Shown here one piece after another: positions 27,705-36,572 of a stretch of 64,000 bases of DNA; the first letter of the stretch is position 1; every line of letters starts with the position of its first letter. The translations under genes and the position numbers were made by a program. This DNA is from Pseudomonas sp. Bc-h (GTDB lineage: Bacteria > Pseudomonadota > Gammaproteobacteria > Pseudomonadales > Pseudomonadaceae), in NCBI RefSeq assembly GCF_002080045.1, contig NZ_MUIN01000011.1, positions 198,275 to 262,274 on the forward strand, written 5' to 3'. A model generated the notes under the pieces. The model ran no database searches. It saw only the letters and a program-made list of their open reading frames with translations, and was not told the DNA's origin.

Positions 27705-28742
27705 ATGCGCTCATCGAAAGCGATTCATGTAGTCAGTTGCCACGCTGAGGGAGAAGTCGGCGATGTCATCGTCGGCGGCGTCGCGCCGCCGCCGGGCGAT
27801 ACGATCTGGGAGCAGTCGCGCTGGATCGAAAAAGACAACGTGCTGCGCAACTTCATGCTCAATGAACCGCGCGGCGGGGTGTTCCGTCACGTCAACCTGC
27901 TGGTGCCGCCGAAGAACCCCAAGGCGCAGATGGGCTGGATCATCATGGAACCGGCCGACGTGCCGCCGATGTCGGGCTCCAACTCGCTGTGCGTGGCGAC
28001 CGTGCTGCTGGACAGCGGAATTCTGCCGATGACCGAGCCAGAAACCCGACTGGTGCTCGAAGCGCCGGGCGGCCTGATCGAGGCCATCGCGCAGTGCCGG
28101 GACGGCAAGGTAACAAGCGTCGAGGTGCACAACCACCCTTCGTTCGCCGATCAACTGGACGTGTGGATCGAAGTGCCGGGGCTGGGTTCGATTCAGGTGG
28201 ACACCGCGTATGGCGGCGACAGTTTTGCCATCGTCGACTCGGTGAAGCTGGGTTTCTCGCTTACCGCCGACGAAGCCAAGGATCTGGTGGAAACCGGCTT
28301 GAAAATCACCAAGGCCGCCAACGAGCAACTGGGTTTCACCCATCCGCTGAACAAGGACTGGAATCACATTTCCTTCTGCCAGATCGCGGCGCCCGTGAAT
28401 TACCACGGGGGTGTGGCGAACGCCGCCAACGCGGTGGTCATCCGCCCCGGCAAGATCGACCGCTCGCCCTGCGGCACCGGTTGCTCGGCGCGTCTGGCGG
28501 TGTTGCACGCCAAAGGCCAACTGAAGGTCGGTGAGCGCTTTATTGGGCGTTCGATCATTGGGTCGGAGTTTCACTGCAAGATCCAGAGTGAAACCGAAGT
28601 CGCCGGAAGGCCTGCGATCGTACCAAGCCTATCGGGCCGCGCGTGGATCACCGGCACGCACCAACACATGCTCGACCCGAGCGATCCGTGGCCGGAGGGG
28701 TACAAGTTGACGGACACCTGGCCGATTGGGTTGAAGCTTTAA
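27705..28742 (+). CDS. Proline racemase family enzyme with Ser/Cys active site
   Basis: A 345-aa paralogue of the epimerase. The first catalytic position reads MSGSNSLC (serine where the epimerase has cysteine in MCGHGTIG), while the second keeps cysteine (SPCGTGCSAR). Ser/Cys members are a distinct subgroup, differing from Cys/Cys epimerases and Cys/Thr 3-hydroxyproline dehydratases. A hydroxyproline epimerase role is likely, but the isomer cannot be told. ATG 27705 follows aggaggg. Confidence 0.85.
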   Translation: MRSSKAIHVVSCHAEGEVGDVIVGGVAPPPGDTIWEQSRWIEKDNVLRNFMLNEPRGGVFRHVNLLVPPKNPKAQMGWIIMEPADVPPMSGSNSLCVATVLLDSGILPMTEPETRLVLEAPGGLIEAIAQCRDGKVTSVEVHNHPSFADQLDVWIEVPGLGSIQVDTAYGGDSFAIVDSVKLGFSLTADEAKDLVETGLKITKAANEQLGFTHPLNKDWNHISFCQIAAPVNYHGGVANAANAVVIRPGKIDRSPCGTGCSARLAVLHAKGQLKVGERFIGRSIIGSEFHCKIQSETEVAGRPAIVPSLSGRAWITGTHQHMLDPSDPWPEGYKLTDTWPIGLKL

Positions 28743-28800
28743 CGCTCGATTCGCCCGACTGCACTATTGATTTTTTAACCGGGCGTTTTACGTCCAAACC

Positions 28801-28816
28801 AGAACGTATACGAAAT
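28801..28816. promoter_or_regulatory. Candidate operator (GTATAC palindrome) before the deaminase gene
   Basis: agaacGTATACgaaat, 25 bases before the deaminase start codon; same core and right flank as the site at 22737. Confidence 0.6.
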
Positions 28817-28841
28817 ACCTTCCATACATAAGGAGTCACTC

Positions 28842-29759
28842 ATGAGCCAGTCCGTATCCTGGAGCGGTGTTTTCCCTGCCGTTACCACGCAATTCAACGA
28901 AGATTTCTCTCTCAACCTGGAGGCTACCCACAAGGTCATTTCCAATCTGGTGCGCGACGGTGTCTCAGGGTTGGTGATCTGTGGCACTGTGGGTGAAAAC
29001 ACCTCGTTGAGCGTCGCTGAAAAAATCAGCCTGGTGGAGGTCGCCAAGGACGCCTCGGCCGGGCGCGTGCCGGTGATTTCAGGGATTGCCGAATTCACCA
29101 GCGCCAACGCCAGTGCGGTTGCCAAAGACGTGCAAAAGGCTGGCGCTGACGGGATCATGCTGATGCCTGCGCTGGTCTACTCGTCCAAACCCTTCGAGAC
29201 CGCCGCGCACTTTCGCACCGTGGCCGCGGCCACCGACTTGCCGATGATGGTTTACAACAACCCGCCGATCTACAAGAACGACGTCACCCCGGACATCCTT
29301 ATTTCCCTGGCCGACTGCGACAACATCGTCTGCTTCAAGGACTCGTCGGGAAACACCAACCGCTTCATCGACGTGCGCAACGAAGTGGGTGACCGATTCG
29401 TGCTGTTCGCCGGCCTCGATGACGTGCTGGTGGAAAGCGTGGCCGTGGGCGCAGTGGGCTGGGTGTCGGGGATGTCCAACGCCTTCCCGAAAGAGGGCGA
29501 AACCCTGTTCCGCCTGGCCAAGGCCGGACGTTTCGCTGAAGCGATGGCGCTTTATGAGTGGTTCATGCCGCTGCTGCACCTGGATGCGCGTCCGGACCTG
29601 GTGCAGTGCATCAAGCTCTGCGAAGCGATCATGGAACGCGGCAGCGCCCTCACCCGCCCACCGCGTCTGGCGCTGCCGGACAGTGACCGGGAATATGTCG
29701 AGGGGCTGATGAAGACGGCGCTGGCGAACAAGCCGGTGTTGCCGGAGGTGGGGTTGTAA
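28842..29759 (+). CDS. lhpC: 1-pyrroline-4-hydroxy-2-carboxylate deaminase
   Basis: A 305-aa DapA-family (beta/alpha) barrel lyase. It shows the entry motif ICGTVGENTSLS, the catalytic tyrosine in MVYNNPPIY and the Schiff-base lysine in IVCFKDSSGN (about residue 168). In the hydroxyproline route it deaminates pyrroline-hydroxycarboxylate to 2-oxoglutarate semialdehyde. The last enzyme of the route, the semialdehyde dehydrogenase, is not in this window. An aaggag site precedes the ATG. Confidence 0.9.
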   Translation: MSQSVSWSGVFPAVTTQFNEDFSLNLEATHKVISNLVRDGVSGLVICGTVGENTSLSVAEKISLVEVAKDASAGRVPVISGIAEFTSANASAVAKDVQKAGADGIMLMPALVYSSKPFETAAHFRTVAAATDLPMMVYNNPPIYKNDVTPDILISLADCDNIVCFKDSSGNTNRFIDVRNEVGDRFVLFAGLDDVLVESVAVGAVGWVSGMSNAFPKEGETLFRLAKAGRFAEAMALYEWFMPLLHLDARPDLVQCIKLCEAIMERGSALTRPPRLALPDSDREYVEGLMKTALANKPVLPEVGL

Positions 29760-29802
29760 CCAGCCGGCTAAACACCTCGGTTCCCTTGACGACGCCACCA
29801 CC

Positions 29803-29890
29803 GTGGGAGGGAGCTTGCTCGCGAATGCATTCGGTCTGCCGCATTGTTGTGTCTGACACACCGCTTTCGCGAGCAAGCTCCCCGCCCACA
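29803..29890. repeat. REP pair, family A
   Basis: Inverted copies gtgggagggagcttgctcgcgaa ... ttcgcgagcaagctccccgcccac between the convergent ends of the deaminase gene and ttcA; suited to bidirectional transcript ending. Confidence 0.85.
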
Positions 29891-29908
29891 ACAGTTGGCG
29901 GGGGTGCT

Positions 29909-30733
29909 TTAGATATTCACCACATTCACGAACCGCGACGCTGCGGTCTCGTCGATCTTCAGGCTGGTGAAGTCGAACAGGTTGCGGTCCGCCAGTTGCG
30001 ACGGAATGACATTCTGCAGGCTGCGGAAGATCATTTCCGAACGCCCCGGGGTCTTGCGATCCCAGTCCTGAAGCATGTCCTTGACCACCTGACGCTGCAG
30101 GTTTTCCTGGGAGCCGCACAGGTTGCACGGAATGATCGGGAACTGCTTCATGTCCGAATAGGCCTGGATGTCTTTCTCGGCGCAGTAGGCCAGCGGACGA
30201 ATCACCACATTGCGGCCATCGTCGGCGCGCAGCTTCGGCGGCATGGCCTTGATGGTGCCGTTGAAGAACATGTTCAGGAAGAAGGTTTCGACGATGTCGT
30301 CGCGGTGGTGACCGAGGGCCATCTTGGTCGCGCCGATTTCGTCGGCGAAGGTGTACAGCGTGCCGCGACGCAGGCGCGAGCACAGCGAGCAGGTGGTCTT
30401 GCCTTCGGGAATCAGTTCCTTGACCACCGAATAGGTGTCTTTCTCGACGATGTGGTACTCGACGCCGAGTTCTTTCAGGTACGCCGGCAGCACGTGCTCG
30501 GGAAAGCCTGGCTGTTTCTGGTCCATGTTCACGGCGACGATATCGAATTTGATCGGCGCCACCTTCTGCAGATGGATCAGCACGTCGAGCATGGTGTAGC
30601 TGTCCTTGCCGCCGGACAGGCAGACCATCACCTTGTCGCCCTCTTCAATCATGTTGAAATCGGCCACCGCTTCGCCAGCGAGCCTGCGCAGACGCTTCTG
30701 CAGTTTGTTCTGATTGACTGAAAGGGTGCCCAT
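29909..30733 (-). CDS. ttcA: tRNA 2-thiocytidine biosynthesis protein TtcA
   Basis: A 274-aa enzyme that thiolates cytidine 32 of some tRNAs. ATG 30733 (MGTLSVNQNKLQKRL) is the natural start; the longer upstream frame has no matching domain. It shows the PP-loop VCLSGGKDSYTMLD, and two CxxC motifs (TCSLCSRLRRG and IPCNLCGSQ) that hold the Fe-S cluster. Confidence 0.95.
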   Translation of the reverse strand: MGTLSVNQNKLQKRLRRLAGEAVADFNMIEEGDKVMVCLSGGKDSYTMLDVLIHLQKVAPIKFDIVAVNMDQKQPGFPEHVLPAYLKELGVEYHIVEKDTYSVVKELIPEGKTTCSLCSRLRRGTLYTFADEIGATKMALGHHRDDIVETFFLNMFFNGTIKAMPPKLRADDGRNVVIRPLAYCAEKDIQAYSDMKQFPIIPCNLCGSQENLQRQVVKDMLQDWDRKTPGRSEMIFRSLQNVIPSQLADRNLFDFTSLKIDETAASRFVNVVNI

Positions 30734-31153
30734 GGCGCTGATATCCGCTCGCTGTGACTCTGGAAAAGGTCGGCATTTTACGCATAAACGTGGCGGCAGG
30801 TAATGCTTGTGTGGGTGCCACACAGCCCTGTGGGCGCTGCTGGAGGTCACGACAGTGGCGAAAGCGGTATACCTGACACGCCGCATTCGCCACTGTCGTA
30901 ACTTCCAGCAGCTCCCACAGGTTCCGTCACAGCGACACATACCATTTATCCGCCCATATTCGGCTGCTGATCACCATCAGCTATTAACAGCCCCCGGATA
31001 GTCCCAATTACTCTAAAGGCCACGGTTTTCGAGGCCTCCAGCTTTCTATACTGGCAATGAGGTCGCAGCCATTCCCGTTCTGAGATTGTGGCCTTGCCCT
31101 GACGGCATGTGGCCGGTCAGGTGCGACGGCGGACATCATCAGGAGTAAAGGGC
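30734..31153. other. Intergenic region with a long imperfect palindrome
   Basis: No gene is seen in these 420 bases. It holds the divergent promoters of ttcA and the Yip1 gene. An inverted repeat with arms of about 36 bases sits at 30827-30920 (see repeat entry). An aggag site at 31141 serves the Yip1 gene. Confidence 0.6.
30827..30920. repeat. Inverted repeat, REP-like family D
   Basis: Arms cctgtgggcgctgctggagg... and the near-complement ...cttccagcagctcccacagg, each continuing into gacagtggcgaa / ttcgccactgtc. Unit layout resembles the other REP pairs but with a different sequence; only one pair is seen in the window. Confidence 0.7.
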
Positions 31154-31756
31154 ATGATCCATCACGTTTTGGGGCTGTTCACGCACCCCGATCAAGAATG
31201 GCAACAGATACGTGGCGAAGAAGAAGAAAGCATCAGCCACATGTACCTCACCCATACGTTGATTCTGGCAGCGATCCCCGCCGTTTCCGCGTACATCGGC
31301 ACCACTCAGGTCGGCTGGGTCATCGGCAGCCGTGCGCCGGTCATGTTGACGAGCGAAAGCGCGATCTGGATGACCATCATGTCCTATATCGCCATGCTCG
31401 CCGGAGTCGCGGTCATGGGCGGTTTCATCCACTGGATGGCCCGCACCTACGATGCCAGCCCAAGCCTTGCGCGGTGCGTGGCCTTTGCCACCTACACGGC
31501 TACCCCATTGTTCATCGGCGGCCTCGCGGCGCTGTATCCGCACATGTGGCTGGGAATGATGGTCGGCCTGGCGGCGGTCTGCTACACGGTTTACCTGCTG
31601 TATGTGGGCTTGCCGGTGTTCATGAATATCCACCCGGATGAGGGCTTCATGTTTTCCAGCTCGGTACTGGCGGTGGGTCTGGTGGTGCTGGTAGCGATCA
31701 TGGCGTTCACCGTGGTGCTGTGGGGTATCGGGGTGGGGCCTGAGTACACCAATTGA
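31154..31756 (+). CDS. Yip1-family membrane protein
   Basis: A 200-aa polytopic protein starting at ATG 31154 behind an aggag site. The opening MIHHVLGLFTHPDQEW is the typical Yip1-domain start; about five transmembrane helices follow (residues about 32-50, 67-95, 108-130, 135-155 and 172-195). Function in bacteria is unknown. Confidence 0.85.
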   Translation: MIHHVLGLFTHPDQEWQQIRGEEEESISHMYLTHTLILAAIPAVSAYIGTTQVGWVIGSRAPVMLTSESAIWMTIMSYIAMLAGVAVMGGFIHWMARTYDASPSLARCVAFATYTATPLFIGGLAALYPHMWLGMMVGLAAVCYTVYLLYVGLPVFMNIHPDEGFMFSSSVLAVGLVVLVAIMAFTVVLWGIGVGPEYTN

Positions 31757-31803
31757 GCGATGAGCGAGTAGACGCGACGGACTGTGAAATCACATACGGA
31801 CAT

Positions 31804-31890
31804 GTGGGAGGGAGCTTGCTCACGAATGCGGTGTGTCAGCCAAGAAGATGTCTCTGATCCACGGCATTCGCGAGCAAGCTCTCTGCCACA
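31804..31890. repeat. REP pair, family A
   Basis: Inverted copies gtgggagggagcttgctcacgaa ... ttcgcgagcaagctctctgccac in the gap between the Yip1 gene and the SprT gene. Confidence 0.85.
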
Positions 31891-32000
31891 GGGCTCTTTG
31901 CAAGCCCGAACCTTCGCATTATTCCTACCATTCGGCGCCTTTGGTTTTCGGCAAGCACACGCTTTGCGGCATACTCGCATCCTCTGGAGACCGATGAAGC

Positions 32001-32495
32001 ATGCTCGAGCAACTCAATTCCCGCGTCGAATCCTGTTACCAACAAGCCGAAGATTTTTTCAAACGCCCTTTCAAACGCCCTGTCGTCAGCCTCAAATTGC
32101 GAGGCCAGAAGGCCGGTGTCGCGCACCTGCATGAAAACCTGCTGCGCTTCAATCCGCAGCTGTACCGCGAAAACAGCGAAGACTTCCTGCGCCAGACCGT
32201 GGCCCACGAGGTTGCGCATCTGGTGGCCCATCAGTTGTTCGGCGACACCATTCAACCCCATGGCGAGGAATGGCAGTTGATCATGCGCGGCGTGTACGAA
32301 CTGCCGCCCAATCGCTGCCACACCTATGAAATCCAGCGCCGCAGCGTGACCCGCTACATCTACCGTTGCCCGTGCCCGGAAAGCGACTTCCCGTTCTCGG
32401 TGCAGCGCCACAAGCTGGTGCGCAAAGGTCGCAGCTATTTGTGCCGAAGCTGCCGGGAAATTCTGGTATTCAGTGGCGAGACGCGGGTCGAATAG
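32001..32495 (+). CDS. sprT: SprT-family zinc metalloprotease-like protein
   Basis: A 164-aa protein with zincin motif TVAHEVAHLVAHQ (HExxH) and a C-terminal zinc ribbon (YRCPCPESD ... YLCRSCREIL). The layout equals the bacterial SprT core of the SprT/Spartan family, whose eukaryotic members cut DNA-protein crosslinks. The bacterial role is not firmly known. Confidence 0.9.
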   Translation: MLEQLNSRVESCYQQAEDFFKRPFKRPVVSLKLRGQKAGVAHLHENLLRFNPQLYRENSEDFLRQTVAHEVAHLVAHQLFGDTIQPHGEEWQLIMRGVYELPPNRCHTYEIQRRSVTRYIYRCPCPESDFPFSVQRHKLVRKGRSYLCRSCREILVFSGETRVE

Positions 32496-32498
32496 ACT

Positions 32499-33680
32499 TC
32501 AACCCAGTGCGCCGGCTTCACGCAGCGCGGCGATTTCTTCTGCACTGAATCCGGCCGCCCCCAGCACCTGCTCACTGTGCGCACCCGCGGCCGCGGCGAT
32601 GTGCCGCGGTTCAGGCAGACCGTCCGAGAACTTCAACGGACAGGCCATCTGAGATTGAAGACTGCCGTCGCCCCTCGGGACTTGCGTTACGACCTGCCGG
32701 GCCTGCAGTTGTGGATGCTCGAGCGCCTCGGCAAAGCTCAAAACAGGCTCGACGCAGGCATCAATGGCGGCGAAGCAGGCTTCAAGCTCGGCAAAACCAC
32801 GCCGTTCAAACTCAATCTGCAGTTCATGCTTGAGCGCCATCTGATCGGTTGCCACTGCCGACAAGCCACGCTGGCCCAACTCCGGGCGCCCCAGTGCGTC
32901 ACACAATGCCTGCATGAAGGCCGGCTCGAGACTGCCCACCGAAAACCAGCGCCCGTCGCGGCTGCGGTAATAGTCGTAGAAGCTGCCGCCGTTGAGCATC
33001 TGTTCCTCAGGCTGTGGTTCGACCCCCGCCGCCAGATACCCTGCCCCCGCCAGAGCATTCAGGCTGAACGCACAGTCGGTCATGCTGACGTCGACATACT
33101 GGCCCTGCCCGGTCTGACTGCGCGCCACCACGGCGGCCAGCAGTCCGATCACCCCGTGCAGTGACCCGCCTGCCAAATCGGCGACCTGTACGCCCAATGG
33201 CAGCGGACCGCTGTCCTTGCGCCCTGTGTGGCTGGCGACACCGGCCAGCGCCAGATAGTTGATGTCATGCCCGGCACGCTCGCGATAAGGGCCAGTCTGG
33301 CCGTAGCCTGTGATCGCCACGTAGATCAGGCGCGGGTTGATTGCCTTGAGCGCTTCGTAGCCAATCCCGAGGCGATCCATCACGCCGGGGCGAAACTGCT
33401 CCAGCACGATGTCGTATTGCGCCACCAGCCGCTTGATCACCTCTATCGCCCGGGGCTGCTTGAGGTCCAGCGCCAGGCTGCGCTTGTTGCGGTTGAGGTA
33501 GGCATGGCTGGCTGACACGCCCTGATCATGGGGCGGCAGCACGCGCAGCAGGTCCAGCCGGGTCGGCGATTCGATGCGCAACACCTCGGCGCCCATGTCC
33601 GCCAGCAGCAACGAGGCGAACGGCCCGGGCAACAGCGTCGAGAAATCGAGGACTTTGAGTGAGCACAGCGGACCTTGCAT
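32499..33680 (-). CDS. CaiB/BaiF family CoA transferase (alpha-methylacyl-CoA racemase-like)
   Basis: A 393-aa class-III CoA-transferase family protein. ATG 33680 (MQGPLCSLKVLDFSTLLPGPFAS) follows a gggaggc site. It shows the conserved N-terminal DFSTLLPGPFASLLLADMGAE block, RNKRSLALDLK, and the catalytic aspartate in VQVADLAGGSLHGVIG. Family members either swap CoA between acids or racemise 2-methylacyl-CoA; nothing nearby fixes the substrate. Confidence 0.88.
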   Translation of the reverse strand: MQGPLCSLKVLDFSTLLPGPFASLLLADMGAEVLRIESPTRLDLLRVLPPHDQGVSASHAYLNRNKRSLALDLKQPRAIEVIKRLVAQYDIVLEQFRPGVMDRLGIGYEALKAINPRLIYVAITGYGQTGPYRERAGHDINYLALAGVASHTGRKDSGPLPLGVQVADLAGGSLHGVIGLLAAVVARSQTGQGQYVDVSMTDCAFSLNALAGAGYLAAGVEPQPEEQMLNGGSFYDYYRSRDGRWFSVGSLEPAFMQALCDALGRPELGQRGLSAVATDQMALKHELQIEFERRGFAELEACFAAIDACVEPVLSFAEALEHPQLQARQVVTQVPRGDGSLQSQMACPLKFSDGLPEPRHIAAAAGAHSEQVLGAAGFSAEEIAALREAGALG

Positions 33681-33804
33681 GTGAAGCCTCCCTGAGGAAC
33701 GGCGAATGGGATCAGAGTAGGCAGCAGTCACGCGTGCAGCAATGACACAACACGCCATCCGCCTTGACTGCGCTCCGATTCACCCGGGCCCGACAGCCCC
33801 AAAC

Positions 33805-33841
33805 AAAAAGCCCGCCCAGGTTTCCCATGGGCGGGCTTTTC
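33805..33841 (-). terminator. Rho-independent terminator of dctA
   Basis: Stem aaaagcccgccca / tgggcgggctttt with a run of T on the minus strand, about 25 bases past the dctA stop. Confidence 0.8.
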
Positions 33842-33863
33842 AGTTCAGCGTGACGCTAACCGA

Positions 33864-35198
33864 TCAGGAACGACCGACCGAAGCAGGGCCTTCGGCCACG
33901 CCCAGATCGTCTTCTGGACGGGTTTCTTCGATGGCACGGCCACCCGACGCCAGCTCGGCCTGAAGCTGTGGTTCGTCCAGTTCTTTCACCCACTTGGCAA
34001 CGACCAGGGTCGCCACAGCGTTACCGACCAGGTTGGTCAATGCGCGGGCTTCGGACATGAAGCGGTCGATACCCAGGATCAGCGCCAGACCGGCTACCGG
34101 CAGGTGGCCAACGGCCGACAGGGTGGCAGCCAGTACGATGAAGCCCGAACCGGTCACGCCTGCAGCGCCTTTGGAGGACAGCAGCAGCACCAGCAGCAGG
34201 GTGATCTGGTGGGTGATGTCCATGTGGGTGTTGGTCGCCTGAGCGATGAACACGGCGGCCATGGTCAGGTAGATCGAGGTGCCGTCGAGGTTGAACGAGT
34301 AACCGGTCGGGATCACCAGACCCACCACGGATTTCTTCGCGCCCAGACGCTCCATCTTGATCAGCATGCGAGGCAGCGCCGATTCAGACGAGGAAGTACC
34401 CAGTACGATCAGCAGTTCTTCGCGGATGTACTTGATCAGTTTCAGGATGCTGAAACCGTGAGCGCGAGCGATACCGCCCAGCACCACTAGCACGAACAGC
34501 AGGCAGGTGATGTAGAAGCACAGCATCAACTGACCCAGTTGCACCAGCGAGCTCACGCCGTAAGCGCCGATGGTGAAGGCCATTGCACCCAGCGCACCCA
34601 GTGGCGCCAGTTTCATGATCATGTTGATGATGTTGAACATGACGTGGGCGAAGCGATCGATGAAGTCCAGGATCGGCTTGCCGTAGGAACCCAGGCGATG
34701 CAGGGCGAAACCGAAGATCACCGAGAACATCAGCACTTGCAGGATATCGCCGTTGGCGAAGGCGCCGACGATGGTGTTCGGTATCACGTTCAGGATGAAG
34801 CCGACGATGCTCTGGTCTTTACCAGCGGTGACGTAGGCAGCGACTTTGGAAGCGTCAAGGGTCGAAACGTCGATGTTCATGCCGGCGCCCGGCTGAACCA
34901 CGTTCACCACGATCAGGCCGATGATCAGCGAGATGGTGGAGACGATTTCGAAGTAGAGCAGCGCGTAACCACCGGTCTTGCCCACGGACTTCATGCTCTG
35001 CATGCCAGCGATGCCGCTGACCACGGTGCAGAAGATGATGGGGGCGATGACCATTTTGATCAGTTTGATAAACCCGTCACCCAAGGGTTTGAGCGTAACG
35101 GCAGTATCGGGATACCAGTGACCGAGTGCGATACCGATGATGATTGCAACGATCACCTGGGCATACAGGGATTTGTAGATTGGCTGACGAGTCGTCAT
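33864..35198 (-). CDS. dctA: C4-dicarboxylate transporter DctA
   Basis: A 444-aa proton- or sodium-coupled symporter for succinate, fumarate and malate. ATG 35198 (MTTRQPIYKSLYAQ) is chosen because the upstream extension is not part of the family. Eight transmembrane helices and two re-entrant loops fit the glutamate-transporter fold: LGTSSSESALPRML (HP1), GYSFNLDGTSIYLTMA (helix 7 region), and SEARALTNLVGNAVATLVVAKW (helix 8; shown in two parts). No dctB/dctD is adjacent; as in P. aeruginosa the regulators are elsewhere. Confidence 0.95.
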   Translation of the reverse strand: MTTRQPIYKSLYAQVIVAIIIGIALGHWYPDTAVTLKPLGDGFIKLIKMVIAPIIFCTVVSGIAGMQSMKSVGKTGGYALLYFEIVSTISLIIGLIVVNVVQPGAGMNIDVSTLDASKVAAYVTAGKDQSIVGFILNVIPNTIVGAFANGDILQVLMFSVIFGFALHRLGSYGKPILDFIDRFAHVMFNIINMIMKLAPLGALGAMAFTIGAYGVSSLVQLGQLMLCFYITCLLFVLVVLGGIARAHGFSILKLIKYIREELLIVLGTSSSESALPRMLIKMERLGAKKSVVGLVIPTGYSFNLDGTSIYLTMAAVFIAQATNTHMDITHQITLLLVLLLSSKGAAGVTGSGFIVLAATLSAVGHLPVAGLALILGIDRFMSEARALTNLVGNAVATLVVAKWVKELDEPQLQAELASGGRAIEETRPEDDLGVAEGPASVGRS

Positions 35199-35539
35199 TG
35201 CAGTTTCCTCAAGAGCGTCGCTTTGCATCATTCCTGATGCGACGACGCCTAAAGTGCGAACCCTCCTGCTCGGAGAGATTTGTTTTTGTCGAGCTGCGCG
35301 CGGCAGACCTCTGCGACTTGTATCGCAAGCCCCGTGCCACTGTTTGAAAATTCCCTGAAAGCCCCGAGCGGCATGGACTGCCTGGTTAACCCTAGTCAAA
35401 AATGGCGCAGAGCAATGGCGGATTTCCGCCCATTCCAGACAAAATAACCCGCGCATTGGCGGGTATCCGCCTTGTAGGTGCGTCTGGTCGCCGCCTACCA
35501 TCAGGCACGCTTTCGCATCAAGAAGAACAAGAGCCCGCC

Positions 35540-36538
35540 ATGCGCCAACGAACCATCGCCAGCCATTTCGCCCGCGCCGTGCTGCAAGGTGCGCGTCGCT
35601 ATGAGCTCGATTGCCTGCCGATTCTGGAACAGGCCGGCATCCAGCCTGAACTGCTGGACGAGCCGCGGGCGCGCATTGCGCCGGAACAGTTTGCGCGCCT
35701 CATCCAGTTGGTGTGGCGAGCGCTGGACGACGAATACATGGGCTTTGGCCTGGCGCCCAGCAAGCGCGGGACCTTCGCCATGATGTGTCATGCGCTGATC
35801 CACTGCCGCACGCTGGACAAGGCCTTGCAGCGGGGCTTCATGTTTTACGGGCTGTTCCCCGATTCACCACGCCTGAGCCTGCAACGTGAAGGTGAATGGG
35901 TGCGTTTGTGCCTGGACGATTCGAGCCTGAGCGATCCCGAGCACTTCCTGAGTGAGTCGCTGCTGGTGATCTGGCATCGCCTCGCCAGTTGGCTGATCGG
36001 CCAGCGCATTCGGCTGGACAACGCCACCTTCGCTTACCCCAAACCGGCCCACAGCGCCGAGTACGATCTGCTGTTCTATTGCCCGATGCAGTTCGCCGCT
36101 CAGCAAACCGCGTTGACCTTCCATGCACGTTATCTGGACCTGCCGCTGTTGCAGGACGAACGCACCCTCAAGCGTTTCCTCGAGCGTTCCCCTGCCGACT
36201 TGCTGGCCCGTCCGGACGATGGTGACAGCCTCAGCAGCCAGCTACGCCGCCTGCTCAGTCGCGATTGCAACAAATGGCCGGACCTGGAAACCGTCGCCGA
36301 TCACCTGCATATCAGCCCCCAGACCCTGCGCCGGCATCTGCGTGACGAGGGCACCAGTTTTCAGGGATTGAAGGATGAATTGCGGCGGGACATGGCGATT
36401 TATCACCTGGGCCAGGCCGACCTGTCGCTACAGGAAATCGCCGAGCAGCTGGGGTTTTCGGAGCCGTCGGCGTTTCATCGGGCGTTCAAGAAGTGGACCG
36501 GACTGACGCCGGGGGCGTATCGGGCGCAGGAGGTTTGA
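35540..36538 (+). CDS. AraC-family transcriptional regulator
   Basis: A 332-aa regulator with a long N-terminal arabinose-binding-like domain (about residues 15-200) and a C-terminal HTH_18 domain (LETVADHLHISPQTLRRHL and LQEIAEQLGFSEPSAFHRAF). ATG 35540 opens MRQRTIASHFARAVLQ. It is divergent from dctA and convergent with phoQ. The target is unknown; a PA1182-like regulator holds the same position in P. aeruginosa. Confidence 0.88.
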   Translation: MRQRTIASHFARAVLQGARRYELDCLPILEQAGIQPELLDEPRARIAPEQFARLIQLVWRALDDEYMGFGLAPSKRGTFAMMCHALIHCRTLDKALQRGFMFYGLFPDSPRLSLQREGEWVRLCLDDSSLSDPEHFLSESLLVIWHRLASWLIGQRIRLDNATFAYPKPAHSAEYDLLFYCPMQFAAQQTALTFHARYLDLPLLQDERTLKRFLERSPADLLARPDDGDSLSSQLRRLLSRDCNKWPDLETVADHLHISPQTLRRHLRDEGTSFQGLKDELRRDMAIYHLGQADLSLQEIAEQLGFSEPSAFHRAFKKWTGLTPGAYRAQEV

Positions 36539-36572
36539 TAGCGAGTCGCGCCACCCCGATCATCCGTAGCCG

